Shown here: one piece after another, positions 17,921-25,958 of the stretch
Layout: each line of letters starts with the position of its first letter
Numbering within the stretch: the stretch's first letter is position 1
Source: Maledivibacter sp.
GTDB lineage: Bacteria > Bacillota > Clostridia > Peptostreptococcales > Caminicellaceae
NCBI GenBank assembly: GCA_025210375.1
Contig: JAOASB010000036.1
Span: 1-32,757, forward strand
Direction: 5' to 3'
Length of the DNA stretch: 32,757 nt
Made by a program: the position numbers and the translations under genes
The notes under the pieces: model-generated
Databases searched by the model: none
Told to the model about the DNA's origin: nothing
The model's input: the letters and a program-made list of their open reading frames with translations, nothing else

Positions 17921-19024
17921 TTACTTTGATAATCTAACGGGTAGAACTAAGTAGATATAGTTTTCATTATCCGTTGGCTTCATAACACAGGGGCTTACAC
18001 CTGTAGTAAATTCTAAGTATATATCCTCACTATCTATAACCTTTAATGCCTCTAAAAGATATTTTGAATTAAAACCTATATCTATATCTTCACCTTCCAA
18101 CTCAATATTAACCTCTTCATTAACGCTTCCAATTTCTACATTGGAGCTAACACTCATTATTTCGTCCTTGATAGAAAATTTAATTGCATTGTTTTTACCT
18201 TCTTTAGCAAGTAATGATGCTCTTTCTATACTATCTAAAAGGTTTCTAGTATTTACTTTAACCTTTGATTTATACTCTTTAGGTATTATTTGATCATAAT
18301 TTATAAATTCACCTTCAAGTAATCTTGAAATAATTCTTGTTTTATCAATGGTAAATAATATATGTTTGTCTGTAAAGGATATATATACATTTCCTTCGGA
18401 TTCATTTCCCAGTATTCTATTTATTTCGTTTAAGGTTTTACTTGGAATAACTGCTTTATTTTGGATGTCGGCATTCAGATATGCTTTTCTAAGTGCCAGT
18501 CTATATCCATCTATTGCCACCATTAATATATCTTTATTTTCAATTTCGATTAAAGCACCTGTTAGTATAGGCCTTGTCTCATCCTGGGATGTGGCAAATA
18601 TAGTTTGCCTAATCATATTTTTTAATAAGTCTTGACCTATTACATATGTATTTTCTTCCTCTACATATGGTAATTCTGGAAACTCTATAGCTGGCTGTCC
18701 AACTAATTTAAAATCTGAATTTTCACATCTTATAAAAACATTATTTTGTTCATCGACTTCAATTTCTACATCTGCATCGGGAAGCTTTCTTATGATATCC
18801 CCAAATAATCTGGAGGATATTACTATAGAACCTTCTCTGAATACCTGGGTTTCTATACAATTTTCTATTCCTATGTCTAAATCATTACCTACTAGTTTTA
18901 GAGTATTATCCTTTGCTTCTAAAAAAATACCCTTTAGTATAGGTAAAGTTGTTTTTGTAGATACAGCTTTTTGGACAATATTAACTGCTAAAGACAGTTG
19001 TTTTTGTGAACATTTTATTTTCAT
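17921..19024 (-). CDS. dnaN: DNA polymerase III beta subunit (sliding clamp)
   Basis: This 367-residue protein forms the ring-shaped processivity clamp as a dimer. It has the three-fold domain structure with MKIKCSQKQLSLAVNIVQKAVS at the start, TLPILKGIFLEA, EFPELPYVEE, RPILTGALIE and the C-terminal LVLPVRLSK. The ATG follows AGGAGG (19040-19035) with a 10-base spacer. That spacer contains TTTTCCACA, a near DnaA box, so DnaA binding could influence expression; this is inference. It lies downstream of dnaA across the oriC unwinding patch. Confidence 0.98.
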   Translation of the reverse strand: MKIKCSQKQLSLAVNIVQKAVSTKTTLPILKGIFLEAKDNTLKLVGNDLDIGIENCIETQVFREGSIVISSRLFGDIIRKLPDADVEIEVDEQNNVFIRCENSDFKLVGQPAIEFPELPYVEEENTYVIGQDLLKNMIRQTIFATSQDETRPILTGALIEIENKDILMVAIDGYRLALRKAYLNADIQNKAVIPSKTLNEINRILGNESEGNVYISFTDKHILFTIDKTRIISRLLEGEFINYDQIIPKEYKSKVKVNTRNLLDSIERASLLAKEGKNNAIKFSIKDEIMSVSSNVEIGSVNEEVNIELEGEDIDIGFNSKYLLEALKVIDSEDIYLEFTTGVSPCVMKPTDNENYIYLVLPVRLSK

Positions 19025-19025
19025 T

Positions 19026-19231
19026 TGTGGAAAACCTCCTTTGGCGAGGAATAATATAAATATAGTTAAAATAGTTAGTAATAGTAGTAGGGGCTGTTAG
19101 TTTGTGGATAAGCCCCTTTATCAAAGATATCCCATAGAATAGAGCTGTTAAGAAGTTTGTTGATAAAACAGACATAAAAATGTAAATATCCACAGAAAAA
19201 TTTATATCATATATTTCAAAAGTTATCAACA
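19026..19231. promoter_or_regulatory. oriC, dnaA-dnaN intergenic part (DnaA boxes)
   Basis: The patch contains an exact DnaA box (TGTGGATAA, 19103-19111), near boxes TGTGGAAAA (19026-19034), TGTTGATAA (19158-19166), ATATCCACA (19186-19194) and TTATCAACA (19223-19231), and the trio tract listed separately. The arrangement matches the B. subtilis incC-type unwinding region. Confidence 0.8.
19072..19094 (+). promoter_or_regulatory. DnaA-trio tract and G-rich spacer (origin unwinding element)
   Basis: Going leftward from the exact DnaA box at 19103-19111, GGGGC (19090-19094) is followed by TAG (19088-19090), TAG (19085-19087), TAG (19082-19084), TAA (19079-19081) and TAG (19076-19078), and after one T another TAG (19072-19074). 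Box, GC cluster and TAG/TAA triplets in this order and polarity are the DnaA-trio organisation described for Firmicute origins. Confidence 0.75.
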
Positions 19232-19278
19232 ACTTATACAGCTTTTTTTAACAAGAAACTGTGAATTAAGTAAAATGT

Positions 19279-19316
19279 ACTAAGTAAGAGTTATGCAAAT
19301 TCCTCAATTACATAAC
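19279..19316 (-). repeat. Element C terminal fragment C6
   Basis: On the minus strand AGGAATTTGCATAACTCTTA matches the left end of element C. It is preceded by GTTATGTAATT, which pairs with it to make a hairpin just beyond the dnaA stop. No interior sequence is present. It could be an excision relic or a coincidental dnaA terminator-like hairpin. Confidence 0.5.
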
Positions 19317-19326
19317 TGATATCATT

Positions 19327-20661
19327 TTATTCCCCTTGAAATTCATTTATAATTTTATCTATTCTATCTTTAAAGTCACTATTTGAGTTCATATCCTTAG
19401 TTATTTTGTCATAGGCATGAATTACTGTTGTATGATCACGACCACCAAACTCTTCACCTATTTTAGGTAGGGATAAATCCGTAAGCTCCCTAGTCAGATA
19501 CATGGCTATTTGTCTTGGATAAGTTATAGACCTTGTCCTTCTTTTTGAGTCTAAATCTTCTACCTTTACATTAAACTGTTGTGCAATAACTTCTTTAATA
19601 TATGACACAGTAATCTGTCTAGGCTTTGAAGATGAAATTATGTCCTTAAGAGCTTCGTTAGCTAGGTCAATGGATACTTCCTTGTTGGTCAAGGAAGAAT
19701 ACGCAGATATTCTTATAAGCGCTCCCTCTAGCTCTCTGATATTGGATTTTATTTTTTTTGCTATAAAATGGAGAACTTCATTATCAATATCTATATTTTC
19801 TAGTTCAGCCTTTTTTCTAAGTATAGCTATTCTTGTCTCAAAATCAGGTGGTTGGATATCTGTAATGAGGCCCCATTCAAATCTAGACCTTAGTCGATCT
19901 TCAAGTGTAGGTATTTCCTTTGGAGGTCTATCACTTGATATGATTAGCTGTTTATTAGCTTCATATAGGGCATTAAAGGTATGGAAGAACTCTTCCTGGG
20001 TTCTTTCTTTACCAGCAATAAATTGTATATCGTCAATAAGTAGAACGTCTACTGTTCTATATTTATTTCTAAATTCCTCATTTTTGTCATCTTTTATTGA
20101 GTTAATTAATTCGTTGGTGAATTTTTCCGATGAAACATAAACTACCTTTGTATTTGGATTTTGACTTAAGGTATAGTGTCCTATTGCATGCATTAGATGG
20201 GTTTTACCTAATCCAACGCCTCCATATATAAATAATGGATTATATGCTTTAGCGGGAGTTTCGGCCACTGCTAGAGAAGCTGCATGGGCAAACCTATTAC
20301 TATTTCCTATTACAAATGTGTCAAATACATATTTGGGATTCAAATTAGGTGCTTCAAAAAAGTTATTTTCCTTAATATCATTGTTTTTAGTTAGCTTATT
20401 AAAATCATCGCTTCCAGGGATTACAAACTCTATTTTAAAATCTTGGGATGTTATTTGTTTTATTGCATTGGTTATTAGAGTCATGTATCGGGTTTCGAGA
20501 ATTCCTTTATTAAAATCGTTGGGAACACCTAATATAATAGTTTTACCTTTAATTGATATGGGTTCTAAGGATTTTAACCATGTGTTGTAGCTAACTTCAG
20601 TGAGTTCAGTTTTTATTAGTTTTAAAGTTTCATCCCATATTTCATGAACATTAAAACTCAT
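19327..20661 (-). CDS. dnaA: Chromosomal replication initiator DnaA
   Basis: This 444-residue AAA+ initiator opens oriC. Domain I comprises about residues 1-80 and a short variable linker follows. The AAA+ core has Walker A GGVGLGKT (147-154), Walker [11 protein letters not shown] and sensor motifs [11 protein letters not shown]. Domain IV ends with the DnaA signature [16 protein letters not shown], which binds DnaA boxes. The ATG follows AGGAGG (20674-20669) with a 7-base spacer. Repeat A1 lies 49 bp upstream and the main DnaA-box cluster beyond it, so autoregulation by DnaA is likely. Confidence 0.99.
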   Translation of the reverse strand: MSFNVHEIWDETLKLIKTELTEVSYNTWLKSLEPISIKGKTIILGVPNDFNKGILETRYMTLITNAIKQITSQDFKIEFVIPGSDDFNKLTKNNDIKENNFFEAPNLNPKYVFDTFVIGNSNRFAHAASLAVAETPAKAYNPLFIYGGVGLGKTHLMHAIGHYTLSQNPNTKVVYVSSEKFTNELINSIKDDKNEEFRNKYRTVDVLLIDDIQFIAGKERTQEEFFHTFNALYEANKQLIISSDRPPKEIPTLEDRLRSRFEWGLITDIQPPDFETRIAILRKKAELENIDIDNEVLHFIAKKIKSNIRELEGALIRISAYSSLTNKEVSIDLANEALKDIISSSKPRQITVSYIKEVIAQQFNVKVEDLDSKRRTRSITYPRQIAMYLTRELTDLSLPKIGEEFGGRDHTTVIHAYDKITKDMNSNSDFKDRIDKIINEFQGE

Positions 20662-20709
20662 ACTATATCCTCCTAATTTTTAGACTAAATTTTAAATAAA
20701 TATTAAAGC

Positions 20710-20813
20710 CATAGGGATTTTAGTATAGATTTTAACTTATACAAGTCCAAAATTTCCAGAATCATCGCATATTTGTCCATGTCTAAGTTAAGTTATACTA
20801 TGAAAACCCTATA
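20710..20813 (+). repeat. 104-bp palindromic repeat, subfamily A, copy A1 (inside the dnaA upstream region)
   Basis: The copy runs from CATAGGGATTTTAG (left end CATAG in place of TATAG) to GAAAACCCTATA. The closing pair of the apical loop is disrupted here (TT against GC). It sits between dnaA and the DnaA-box cluster of oriC. Read toward dnaA it contains TTGGAC, 17 bp, TATACT, a possible promoter. Confidence 0.85.
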
Positions 20814-20833
20814 AAAAATATGTTTTTATATAA

Positions 20834-21211
20834 AAATCCACAATAAATCCACAAAAAATGTTAATAATGTAGGCTATAGTTAAAAAAATTTGTTTATAAA
20901 ATAATTAACAAGTTTAGTTAGTATGTTTGTGGAAAAAATATTTAAGAGAAAAAAATACATGTATAATTAACATTATCTACAGTGTTAATTATAATTAATT
21001 AACAAGAAGAAATAATGCCTTGAAGAGATTTTTGTTAATAAAGTTAATGTTATACACAAGTTTATCCACAAAATGTGTATAACTAACAATCTTTTTAATA
21101 ATTATCCACTTATCAACAATTTATATCTAATGATATCAAATAAATAAATTTTGTTCAATGAAAATGAAAAAATATCCACAACAAAATAAAATTGTGTATG
21201 TTTTTTCCACA
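20834..21211. promoter_or_regulatory. oriC, main DnaA-box cluster upstream of dnaA
   Basis: Exact or near TTATCCACA boxes lie at 20834-20842, 20845-20853, 20928-20936 (reverse), 20973-20981 (TTATCTACA), 21050-21058 (TTATACACA), 21062-21070 (exact), 21074-21082 (reverse TTATACACA), 21102-21110, 21110-21118, 21172-21180 and 21203-21211. The region is very AT-rich and non-coding, and gene orientation switches from minus to plus across it. Confidence 0.88.
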
Positions 21212-21457
21212 ATAGGGGATATAAAAAAATAAACGAGCCAGTTTTACAAGTAATCTTTGATTATTTTTGAGGTATTCAATGGGGATCATACTCACTGTAT
21301 GTGAATGACTAAATAATTATGGAAAGAATCAATAGGATGATTAAGATGATTTTTTTATTTTTTGGATAGGTCTAAGGGTGATATTACTATGATTTTTTGA
21401 TATATATAATAGGTTGAGAGATATACTAGAATAATATGTTGAAATCGAATAAATTCC

Positions 21458-21486
21458 TTGACACATATTACTTATAACGGTATAAT
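21458..21486 (+). promoter_or_regulatory. rpmH operon promoter
   Basis: TTGACA (21458-21463), a 17-bp spacer and TATAAT (21481-21486) make a perfect consensus sigma-A promoter, about 75 bp before the rpmH start. Confidence 0.92.
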
Positions 21487-21561
21487 TATTTAGCGGACTT
21501 TACAATTCGAATTTAACTATTTAGATAAATACATGTGCAAGTTTCGAAGGAGGTGTTGAAA

Positions 21562-21696
21562 TTGAAAATGACCTATCAGCCTAAGAAGAGGCAAAGAAAA
21601 AGAGAACATGGTTTTAGAAAAAGAATGAAAAGTAAGTCTGGTAGAAATGTACTTAGCAGACGTAGAAGAAAAGGTAGAAAGAGATTGACTGCTTAA
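21562..21696 (+). CDS. rpmH: 50S ribosomal protein L34
   Basis: This 44-residue, extremely basic protein of the large ribosomal subunit begins [18 protein letters not shown] and ends with [12 protein letters not shown], as in all L34. The start is TTG at 21562, after AAGGAGGTG (21548-21556). It yields the usual 44 residues with the family's M-K-x-T-[FY]-Q-P beginning; an ATG two codons later would cut it short. A consensus promoter is upstream, and a hairpin with a T-run follows before rnpA. Confidence 0.96.
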   Translation: MKMTYQPKKRQRKREHGFRKRMKSKSGRNVLSRRRRKGRKRLTA

Positions 21697-21719
21697 GGCC
21701 GCTTGTAGTGGCCTTTTTC
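21697..21719 (+). terminator. Attenuator/terminator between rpmH and rnpA
   Basis: GGCCGC pairs with GTGGCC (one G-U pair) around TTGTA, followed by TTTTT. The strong L34 promoter with a terminator right behind it would allow much L34 and less RnpA to be made. Confidence 0.75.
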
Positions 21720-21750
21720 TGTAATTAAGGAGGTTTATGGAGGAATCCTA

Positions 21751-22089
21751 ATGTCAGAAATAGAAAGACTAAAAAAGAATATAGATTTCAAAAACGTCTA
21801 CAAAAAAGGAAAGTCCATCCCTGATAAATATCTTGTGATTTATTTTGTAAGGAATGATAAAAATATAACGAGAGTTGGCTTTACTGCTAGCAAAAAAGTT
21901 GGAAATAGTGTAGTCAGAAATAGATCTAGAAGACTTATTAAGGAAAGCTTTAGAAATAATAGCAGTAATATAAAAAGTGGATACGACATTGTTTTTATTG
22001 CGAGGGTAGCTATAAAGGATGCAGGCTACCATGATGTTGAGAAGTCTTTAAAAAGAGTAATTAGAAAATCAAAAATTCATATCAGTTAA
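21751..22089 (+). CDS. rnpA: Ribonuclease P protein component
   Basis: This 112-residue basic protein helps the RNase P RNA to cut the 5' leader of pre-tRNA. The RNR motif region VRNRSRRLIKESFRNN (about 52-67) and RVGFTASKKVGNSV are diagnostic, and YDIVFIARVA is also typical. The gene is preceded by two purine-rich stretches (AAGGAGG and GGAGG), the second about eight bases before the ATG. The 160 bp to yidD contain no gene. Confidence 0.96.
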   Translation: MSEIERLKKNIDFKNVYKKGKSIPDKYLVIYFVRNDKNITRVGFTASKKVGNSVVRNRSRRLIKESFRNNSSNIKSGYDIVFIARVAIKDAGYHDVEKSLKRVIRKSKIHIS

Positions 22090-22249
22090 TAATAACCAAC
22101 TCCCAGATATAGAAATATTCCCAAAAATACACAGTTAAATTAATTTATTGAATAGAATTGAGTCACTTCAAGAAGTATAATCCCATCAAAATAAAAATGC
22201 TAGATGATATGAAATATCAATATATTTATTGTAGAAAAAAGGTGACCTT

Positions 22250-22459
22250 GTGAAAAAAATATTTATAGCTTTGATAATCGGATATAGGAAATATATATCT
22301 CCCCTTAAAAAGCCGAGTTGTAGGTTTTATCCTACTTGTTCACAATATGCACTGGATGCCTTTAATAAATATGGAGCTTTAAAGGGATTGAAATTAAGTT
22401 TGATTAGAATATTAAAGTGTCACCCCTTTCATCCAGGAGGATATGACCCTTTAAAATGA
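22250..22459 (+). CDS. yidD: Membrane protein insertion efficiency factor YidD
   Basis: This 69-residue small protein has an N-terminal amphipathic/hydrophobic segment ([16 protein letters not shown]) and the signature [15 protein letters not shown] (about 25-39), then [14 protein letters not shown] at the end. It supports YidC-dependent insertion at the inner membrane, and sits directly before yidC as in most bacteria. The start is GTG after AAAAAAGGTGACC. Confidence 0.95.
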   Translation: MKKIFIALIIGYRKYISPLKKPSCRFYPTCSQYALDAFNKYGALKGLKLSLIRILKCHPFHPGGYDPLK

Positions 22460-22520
22460 TATAATTTTAAAAAACTATTATGAAGAAAAATCTATTATGG
22501 AACCGATAGGAGGTAAAGTG

Positions 22521-23213
22521 TTGACTGCAATTGGAAAGATGTTAGGTTCATTGTTATATTTGATCTATAATATAGTTAATAACTATGCTGTGGCTATAAT
22601 ATTATTTACAGTAATTGTTAAGGTATTGTTATTACCTCTTACATTGAATCAATTAAAACAAACTAAGAATATGCAAAAAATTCAACCAGAATTAAAGAAG
22701 TTACAGGATAAGTATAAAAATGATAAAGAAACTTTAAATATAAAAATGATGGAACTCTATAAAGAACATAAGATAAACCCTTTAGGTGGATGTTTGCCAT
22801 TACTTGTACAAATGCCTATTTTATTTGGTTTGTTTGGTGCCCTTAGAGATCCACTTGTTTATGTTTTTAAAAGTGATGCAGCCCTTGCTGCTACTGCGAC
22901 CAGTGCGCCATTTTTATGGTTACAGAATTTAGTTGATCCAGATATATTTATGATTGGCAGTGTTGCAGTGCCAGGAATATTACCTATTATAGCTGCTGCT
23001 ACTACTTATTTTTCAATGAATACTATGAATACTGGTAATAAAGCAGATCAGCCGCAGGCTATGAAAACTATGAATTTACTTATGCCATTAATGATTTTGT
23101 GGTGGGGTAAAAGTTTCCCAGCAGGTTTAACTTTGTATTGGGTTATAAGTAATATATTCCAAATGGCTCAACAGCTTTTATTACCTAGGGGCGATGTGCT
23201 TAAGGAGGAGTAA
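22521..23213 (+). CDS. yidC: Membrane protein insertase YidC/OxaA (SpoIIIJ-like)
   Basis: This ~230-residue short (Gram-positive type) insertase places proteins in the membrane with or without SecYEG. It has a hydrophobic helix at YAVAIILFTVIVKVLLLPLT with the catalytic-groove lysine, a charged cytoplasmic hairpin (QTKNMQKIQPELKKLQDKYK), MELYKEHKINPLGGCLPLLVQMPIL and a C-terminal SFPAGLTLYWVISNIFQM. TTG at 22521 is preferred because AGGAGGT (22508-22514) is seven bases before it. An in-frame ATG at 22497 lacks a site, and GTG 22518 is also possible. No lipobox is visible, unlike B. subtilis SpoIIIJ. It is followed closely by jag. Confidence 0.93.
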   Translation: MTAIGKMLGSLLYLIYNIVNNYAVAIILFTVIVKVLLLPLTLNQLKQTKNMQKIQPELKKLQDKYKNDKETLNIKMMELYKEHKINPLGGCLPLLVQMPILFGLFGALRDPLVYVFKSDAALAATATSAPFLWLQNLVDPDIFMIGSVAVPGILPIIAAATTYFSMNTMNTGNKADQPQAMKTMNLLMPLMILWWGKSFPAGLTLYWVISNIFQMAQQLLLPRGDVLKEE

Positions 23214-23220
23214 AAATAGT

Positions 23221-23838
23221 ATGAAGTTTGTTGAAAAGACGGATAAGACTATTGCTGAAGCAATAAGTAGTGCTTTAAGAGAGCTAAATACAACAAGAGA
23301 CAAAGTTGAGGTTGAGGTTTTAGAAGAACCTAGCAAGGGTTTATTTGGTTTATTTGGAAATAAGCTTGCTAAGGTGAAAGTAATTGTTAAGGATGATCCT
23401 ATAGAGAAAGCAACTCAATTTTTAGAAAAAGTTCTGGATTCTATGAAGATTCCTGCGGTTTTTAAAACAAAATTAACAAATAATAGTCTACACATAGACA
23501 TAATGGGAAAAGATTCGGCTATATTAATTGGTAGAAGAGGACAAACCCTTGATTCTTTACAGTATCTCGTGAGTTTAGTAGTTAATAGCGGAGATTCAGA
23601 CTATGTTAGAGTAATATTAGATACTGAAAATTATAGGGCTAAGAGAGAACAAACATTAATTAAATTAGCGAACAAGCTAGCCTATAAAGTTAAGAAATAT
23701 AAGAAGAGTATAACCCTTGATCCAATGAACCCCTATGAAAGAAGAATTATTCATTCGGCACTTCAAAATAATCCTTCAATAGGAACAAAAAGTCAAGGTG
23801 ATGAACCAAACAGAAAAGTTGTTATATTTTTAAAGTAA
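23221..23838 (+). CDS. jag: RNA-binding protein Jag/KhpB (KH and R3H domains)
   Basis: This 205-residue protein has three parts: a Jag-N domain (MKFVEKTDKTIAEAISSALRE to FGLFGNKLAKVKV), a KH domain with the GRRG loop (DIMGKDSAILIGRRGQTLDSL) and a C-terminal R3H domain (NPYERRIIHSALQNNPSI). It binds RNA and influences cell division and envelope processes in relatives. The ATG at 23221 is used with AAGGAGG (23202-23208), 12 bases away; an earlier in-frame ATG overlaps yidC without a site. Element E2 follows and probably closes the operon. Confidence 0.94.
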   Translation: MKFVEKTDKTIAEAISSALRELNTTRDKVEVEVLEEPSKGLFGLFGNKLAKVKVIVKDDPIEKATQFLEKVLDSMKIPAVFKTKLTNNSLHIDIMGKDSAILIGRRGQTLDSLQYLVSLVVNSGDSDYVRVILDTENYRAKREQTLIKLANKLAYKVKKYKKSITLDPMNPYERRIIHSALQNNPSIGTKSQGDEPNRKVVIFLK

Positions 23839-23857
23839 ATGACACTGAACTGTATCT

Positions 23858-24025
23858 AAAGGGGCTGTCTTAAAAGGCAATCCCTTTAATTCAGTCCCGG
23901 GGTGTTTCAGAATGAATGAAGTTCGAGGTTTTGAAATTTCACGGATTGAGCTAGTATTTACGTACTTGCCAAATCCATGAAATTTTAAATAACGAAGAAA
24001 TTCGTCATTCTGAGACACCCCCTTT
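23858..24025. repeat. Structured element E2 (long hairpin with conserved internal-loop core)
   Basis: The outer ends are AAAGGGGCTGTCT (23858-23870) and AGACACCCCCTTT (24013-24025), near-complementary. Inside, GGGGTGTTTCAGAATGA (23899-23915) pairs over 17 positions with TCATTCTGAGACACCCC (24005-24021). The core GAAGTTCGAGG (23918-23928) faces AACGAAGAAATTCG (23991-24004), and a further stem pairs AAATTTCACGGATT with AATCCATGAAATTT. Core and order of parts match E1, but the stem sequences are different. Confidence 0.75.
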
Positions 24026-24056
24026 GTTAATGTAGTTAGAAATATTCATTAAGTCC

Positions 24057-24084
24057 TTGAGATTTTAATGTTTTATGTTAAAAT
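24057..24084 (+). promoter_or_regulatory. Possible mnmE promoter
   Basis: TTGAGA (24057-24062) with a 16-bp spacer and TAAAAT (24079-24084), about 43 bp before the mnmE ATG and beyond element E2. Confidence 0.45.
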
Positions 24085-24126
24085 TGGAATAATAATAAAG
24101 AGTTACTAGTTAAATGAGGTGATTTT

Positions 24127-25509
24127 ATGATAGATGATACTATTACTGCCATTGCTACAGCACCCGGTGAAGCAGGAATAAGCATAATCAGAATAAGTGG
24201 ACCAGAGGCTGTGGATGTTCTAGATACTATTTTCAAGTCAAAAAAGGGAGTCAGTATAAAGGAATTTCCACAAAGAAGAATGGTATACGGTCATATAGTG
24301 GATGCACAAAATAATAAGGTTTTAGATGAGGTATTGGCGGTGTATATGAAGGCTCCATATACATATACAAAGGAAGATATTGTTGAGATAAATTGTCATG
24401 GAGGAATAGTACCTACAAGGAATATACTAGAGCTTATATTGAGAAGCGGCGTGAGAATGGCCGAGGCTGGAGAGTTTACTAAAAGAGCCTTTTTAAATGG
24501 AAGAATAGATTTGGCCCAAGCGGAGGCCGTAATGGATTTGATAAGTGCTAAAACTGATAAGGGCTTTGACGTTGCTTTAAGTCAGCTTGAAGGAAGTATA
24601 TCAACGAAGGTTAAAGAAGTAAGAAGTATTATTTTAGAGACTTTGGCCCATTTACATGTAAGTATAGATTATACAGAAGAGGATATTGAAGAAATAACCT
24701 ATCCTGAATTATTATCAAATATGGAAGCCGTTGACGGTAAAATTAAGGAGCTTCTTAGTACTTCAGAGACTGGAAAGATTATCAGAGAGGGATTGAATAC
24801 TGTAATTATTGGCAAGCCGAACGTAGGTAAATCTTCATTATTGAATGCTCTTTTAAGAGAATCTAGGGCTATTGTTACGGATATACCGGGAACAACAAGG
24901 GATGTCATAGAGGAAAACCTTAGTGTAAGGGGTATACCTTTAAAAATTGTTGATACAGCAGGTATAAGGGATACTGAGGATTTAGTAGAAAAAATTGGGG
25001 TAGAGAGAAGTAAGGAATTTTTTAATAAAGCTGATCTTATAATATTGGTATTAGATGCATCCGATGAATTAACTAAGGAAGATGAGGAAATAATTGGGCA
25101 TATAAAAGATAGAAAAGCAATAATTCTTCTCAATAAAACAGATTTGCCTCAAAGGATTGAAGAAGTCCAGCTTAAGGAATTACTACCCAATAACAGGATT
25201 ATAAGAGTTTCTATTTTAGAAGAAAAGGGCTTAAATGATATTGAAGAAGAGATCGTAAATATGGTTTATGGGGGATATGTTAAGGCAAAAGATACTTCAT
25301 TTGTTACAAATGTTAGACATAAAAATTCCCTTGAAAGAGCTTTAAAGAGTATAGAAGAAGGTATAGATGCTACTCAGCAAAGTCTTCCCTATGATTTGAT
25401 TGAAGTTGATATTAAGGATTGCTACGATGCTTTAGGTGAGATAACTGGAGATACTGTTGATGACAATATCATTGATAAAATATTTGCTAATTTCTGTTTA
25501 GGAAAGTAG
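24127..25509 (+). CDS. mnmE: tRNA modification GTPase MnmE
   Basis: This 460-residue potassium-activated GTPase works with MnmG to add carboxymethylaminomethyl (or aminomethyl) to U34 of tRNAs. The N-terminal folate-binding domain starts MIDDTITAIATAPGEAGI. The G domain has G1 GKPNVGKSSLLNAL (about 228-241), TDIPGTTRD, DTAGIRDTED (switch II) and NKTDLP. The conserved C-terminal FCLGK carries the catalytic cysteine. GAGGTG precedes the ATG. mnmG follows, but 449 bp of repeats separate the two. Confidence 0.98.
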   Translation: MIDDTITAIATAPGEAGISIIRISGPEAVDVLDTIFKSKKGVSIKEFPQRRMVYGHIVDAQNNKVLDEVLAVYMKAPYTYTKEDIVEINCHGGIVPTRNILELILRSGVRMAEAGEFTKRAFLNGRIDLAQAEAVMDLISAKTDKGFDVALSQLEGSISTKVKEVRSIILETLAHLHVSIDYTEEDIEEITYPELLSNMEAVDGKIKELLSTSETGKIIREGLNTVIIGKPNVGKSSLLNALLRESRAIVTDIPGTTRDVIEENLSVRGIPLKIVDTAGIRDTEDLVEKIGVERSKEFFNKADLIILVLDASDELTKEDEEIIGHIKDRKAIILLNKTDLPQRIEEVQLKELLPNNRIIRVSILEEKGLNDIEEEIVNMVYGGYVKAKDTSFVTNVRHKNSLERALKSIEEGIDATQQSLPYDLIEVDIKDCYDALGEITGDTVDDNIIDKIFANFCLGK

Positions 25510-25542
25510 TGATAATCATTATTTAAAATTTAAAGAAATGTG

Positions 25543-25715
25543 TATGTTCGGTTATAAAGTGTAGTCTACTCAAGTAGCCACTGAAAATCCTTTTACGCTC
25601 CTCCTACAAACTAGTTTTTCATCTGAATAGAAAGAGGACAAAACTGGTTTGTAAAGGGAGCTAAAAGGAAACCTCAGAGTCTACTTTCGTTTATTAGGTT
25701 TTATTACCGAACATA
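25543..25715. repeat. Long imperfect palindrome D between mnmE and mnmG
   Basis: The outer arms TATGTTCGGTTATA (25543-25556) and TATTACCGAACATA (25702-25715) are inverted repeats. Internal arms pair TCCTTTTACGCTCC with GGGAGCTAAAAGGA and CTACAAACTAGTTTT with AAAACTGGTTTGTA. The element is 173 bp, with no coding capacity and no second copy in the window. It may be a MITE or an RNA hairpin. Confidence 0.7.
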
Positions 25716-25717
25716 TA

Positions 25718-25821
25718 TATAGATTTCCCAAAGTTAAACTTAATTTATGCATCTCAAAATATCCGATGATTCTAGGGATTTTTGATGTGTATAAATTAAC
25801 TGTTTAACTGGAATATCTATA
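25718..25821 (-). repeat. 104-bp palindromic repeat, subfamily B, copy B2
   Basis: It is exactly 104 bp with TATAG and CTATA ends. On the minus strand the apical loop reads CTAGAATCATC, closed by ATCC and GGAT. It shares the dinucleotide TA at 25820-25821 with the next element A2, forming an A-B composite on the minus strand. Confidence 0.85.
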
Positions 25822-25923
25822 TAGGGTTTTCATAGTATAACTTAATTTATACATGGACAAATATGCGATGCTTCTGGGCATTTTGGACTTGTATAAGTTA
25901 AAGTCTATACTAAAATCCCTATA
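25820..25923 (-). repeat. 104-bp palindromic repeat, subfamily A, copy A2
   Basis: It is exactly 104 bp, TATAG to CTATA. The apical loop CCAGAAGCATC is closed by ATGC and GCAT (minus strand). It ends 35 bp before the mnmG start. Toward mnmG it carries TTGGAC, 17 bp, TATACT, as in A1 before dnaA. Confidence 0.85.
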
Positions 25924-25958
25924 GAATTATTTTTTCAAAATTCATGGAGGTTAAAATT

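Noticed and set aside
23858..24025. Complete insertion sequence at E2
   Set aside because: The ends resemble insertion-sequence termini but the 168 bp hold no transposase reading frame.
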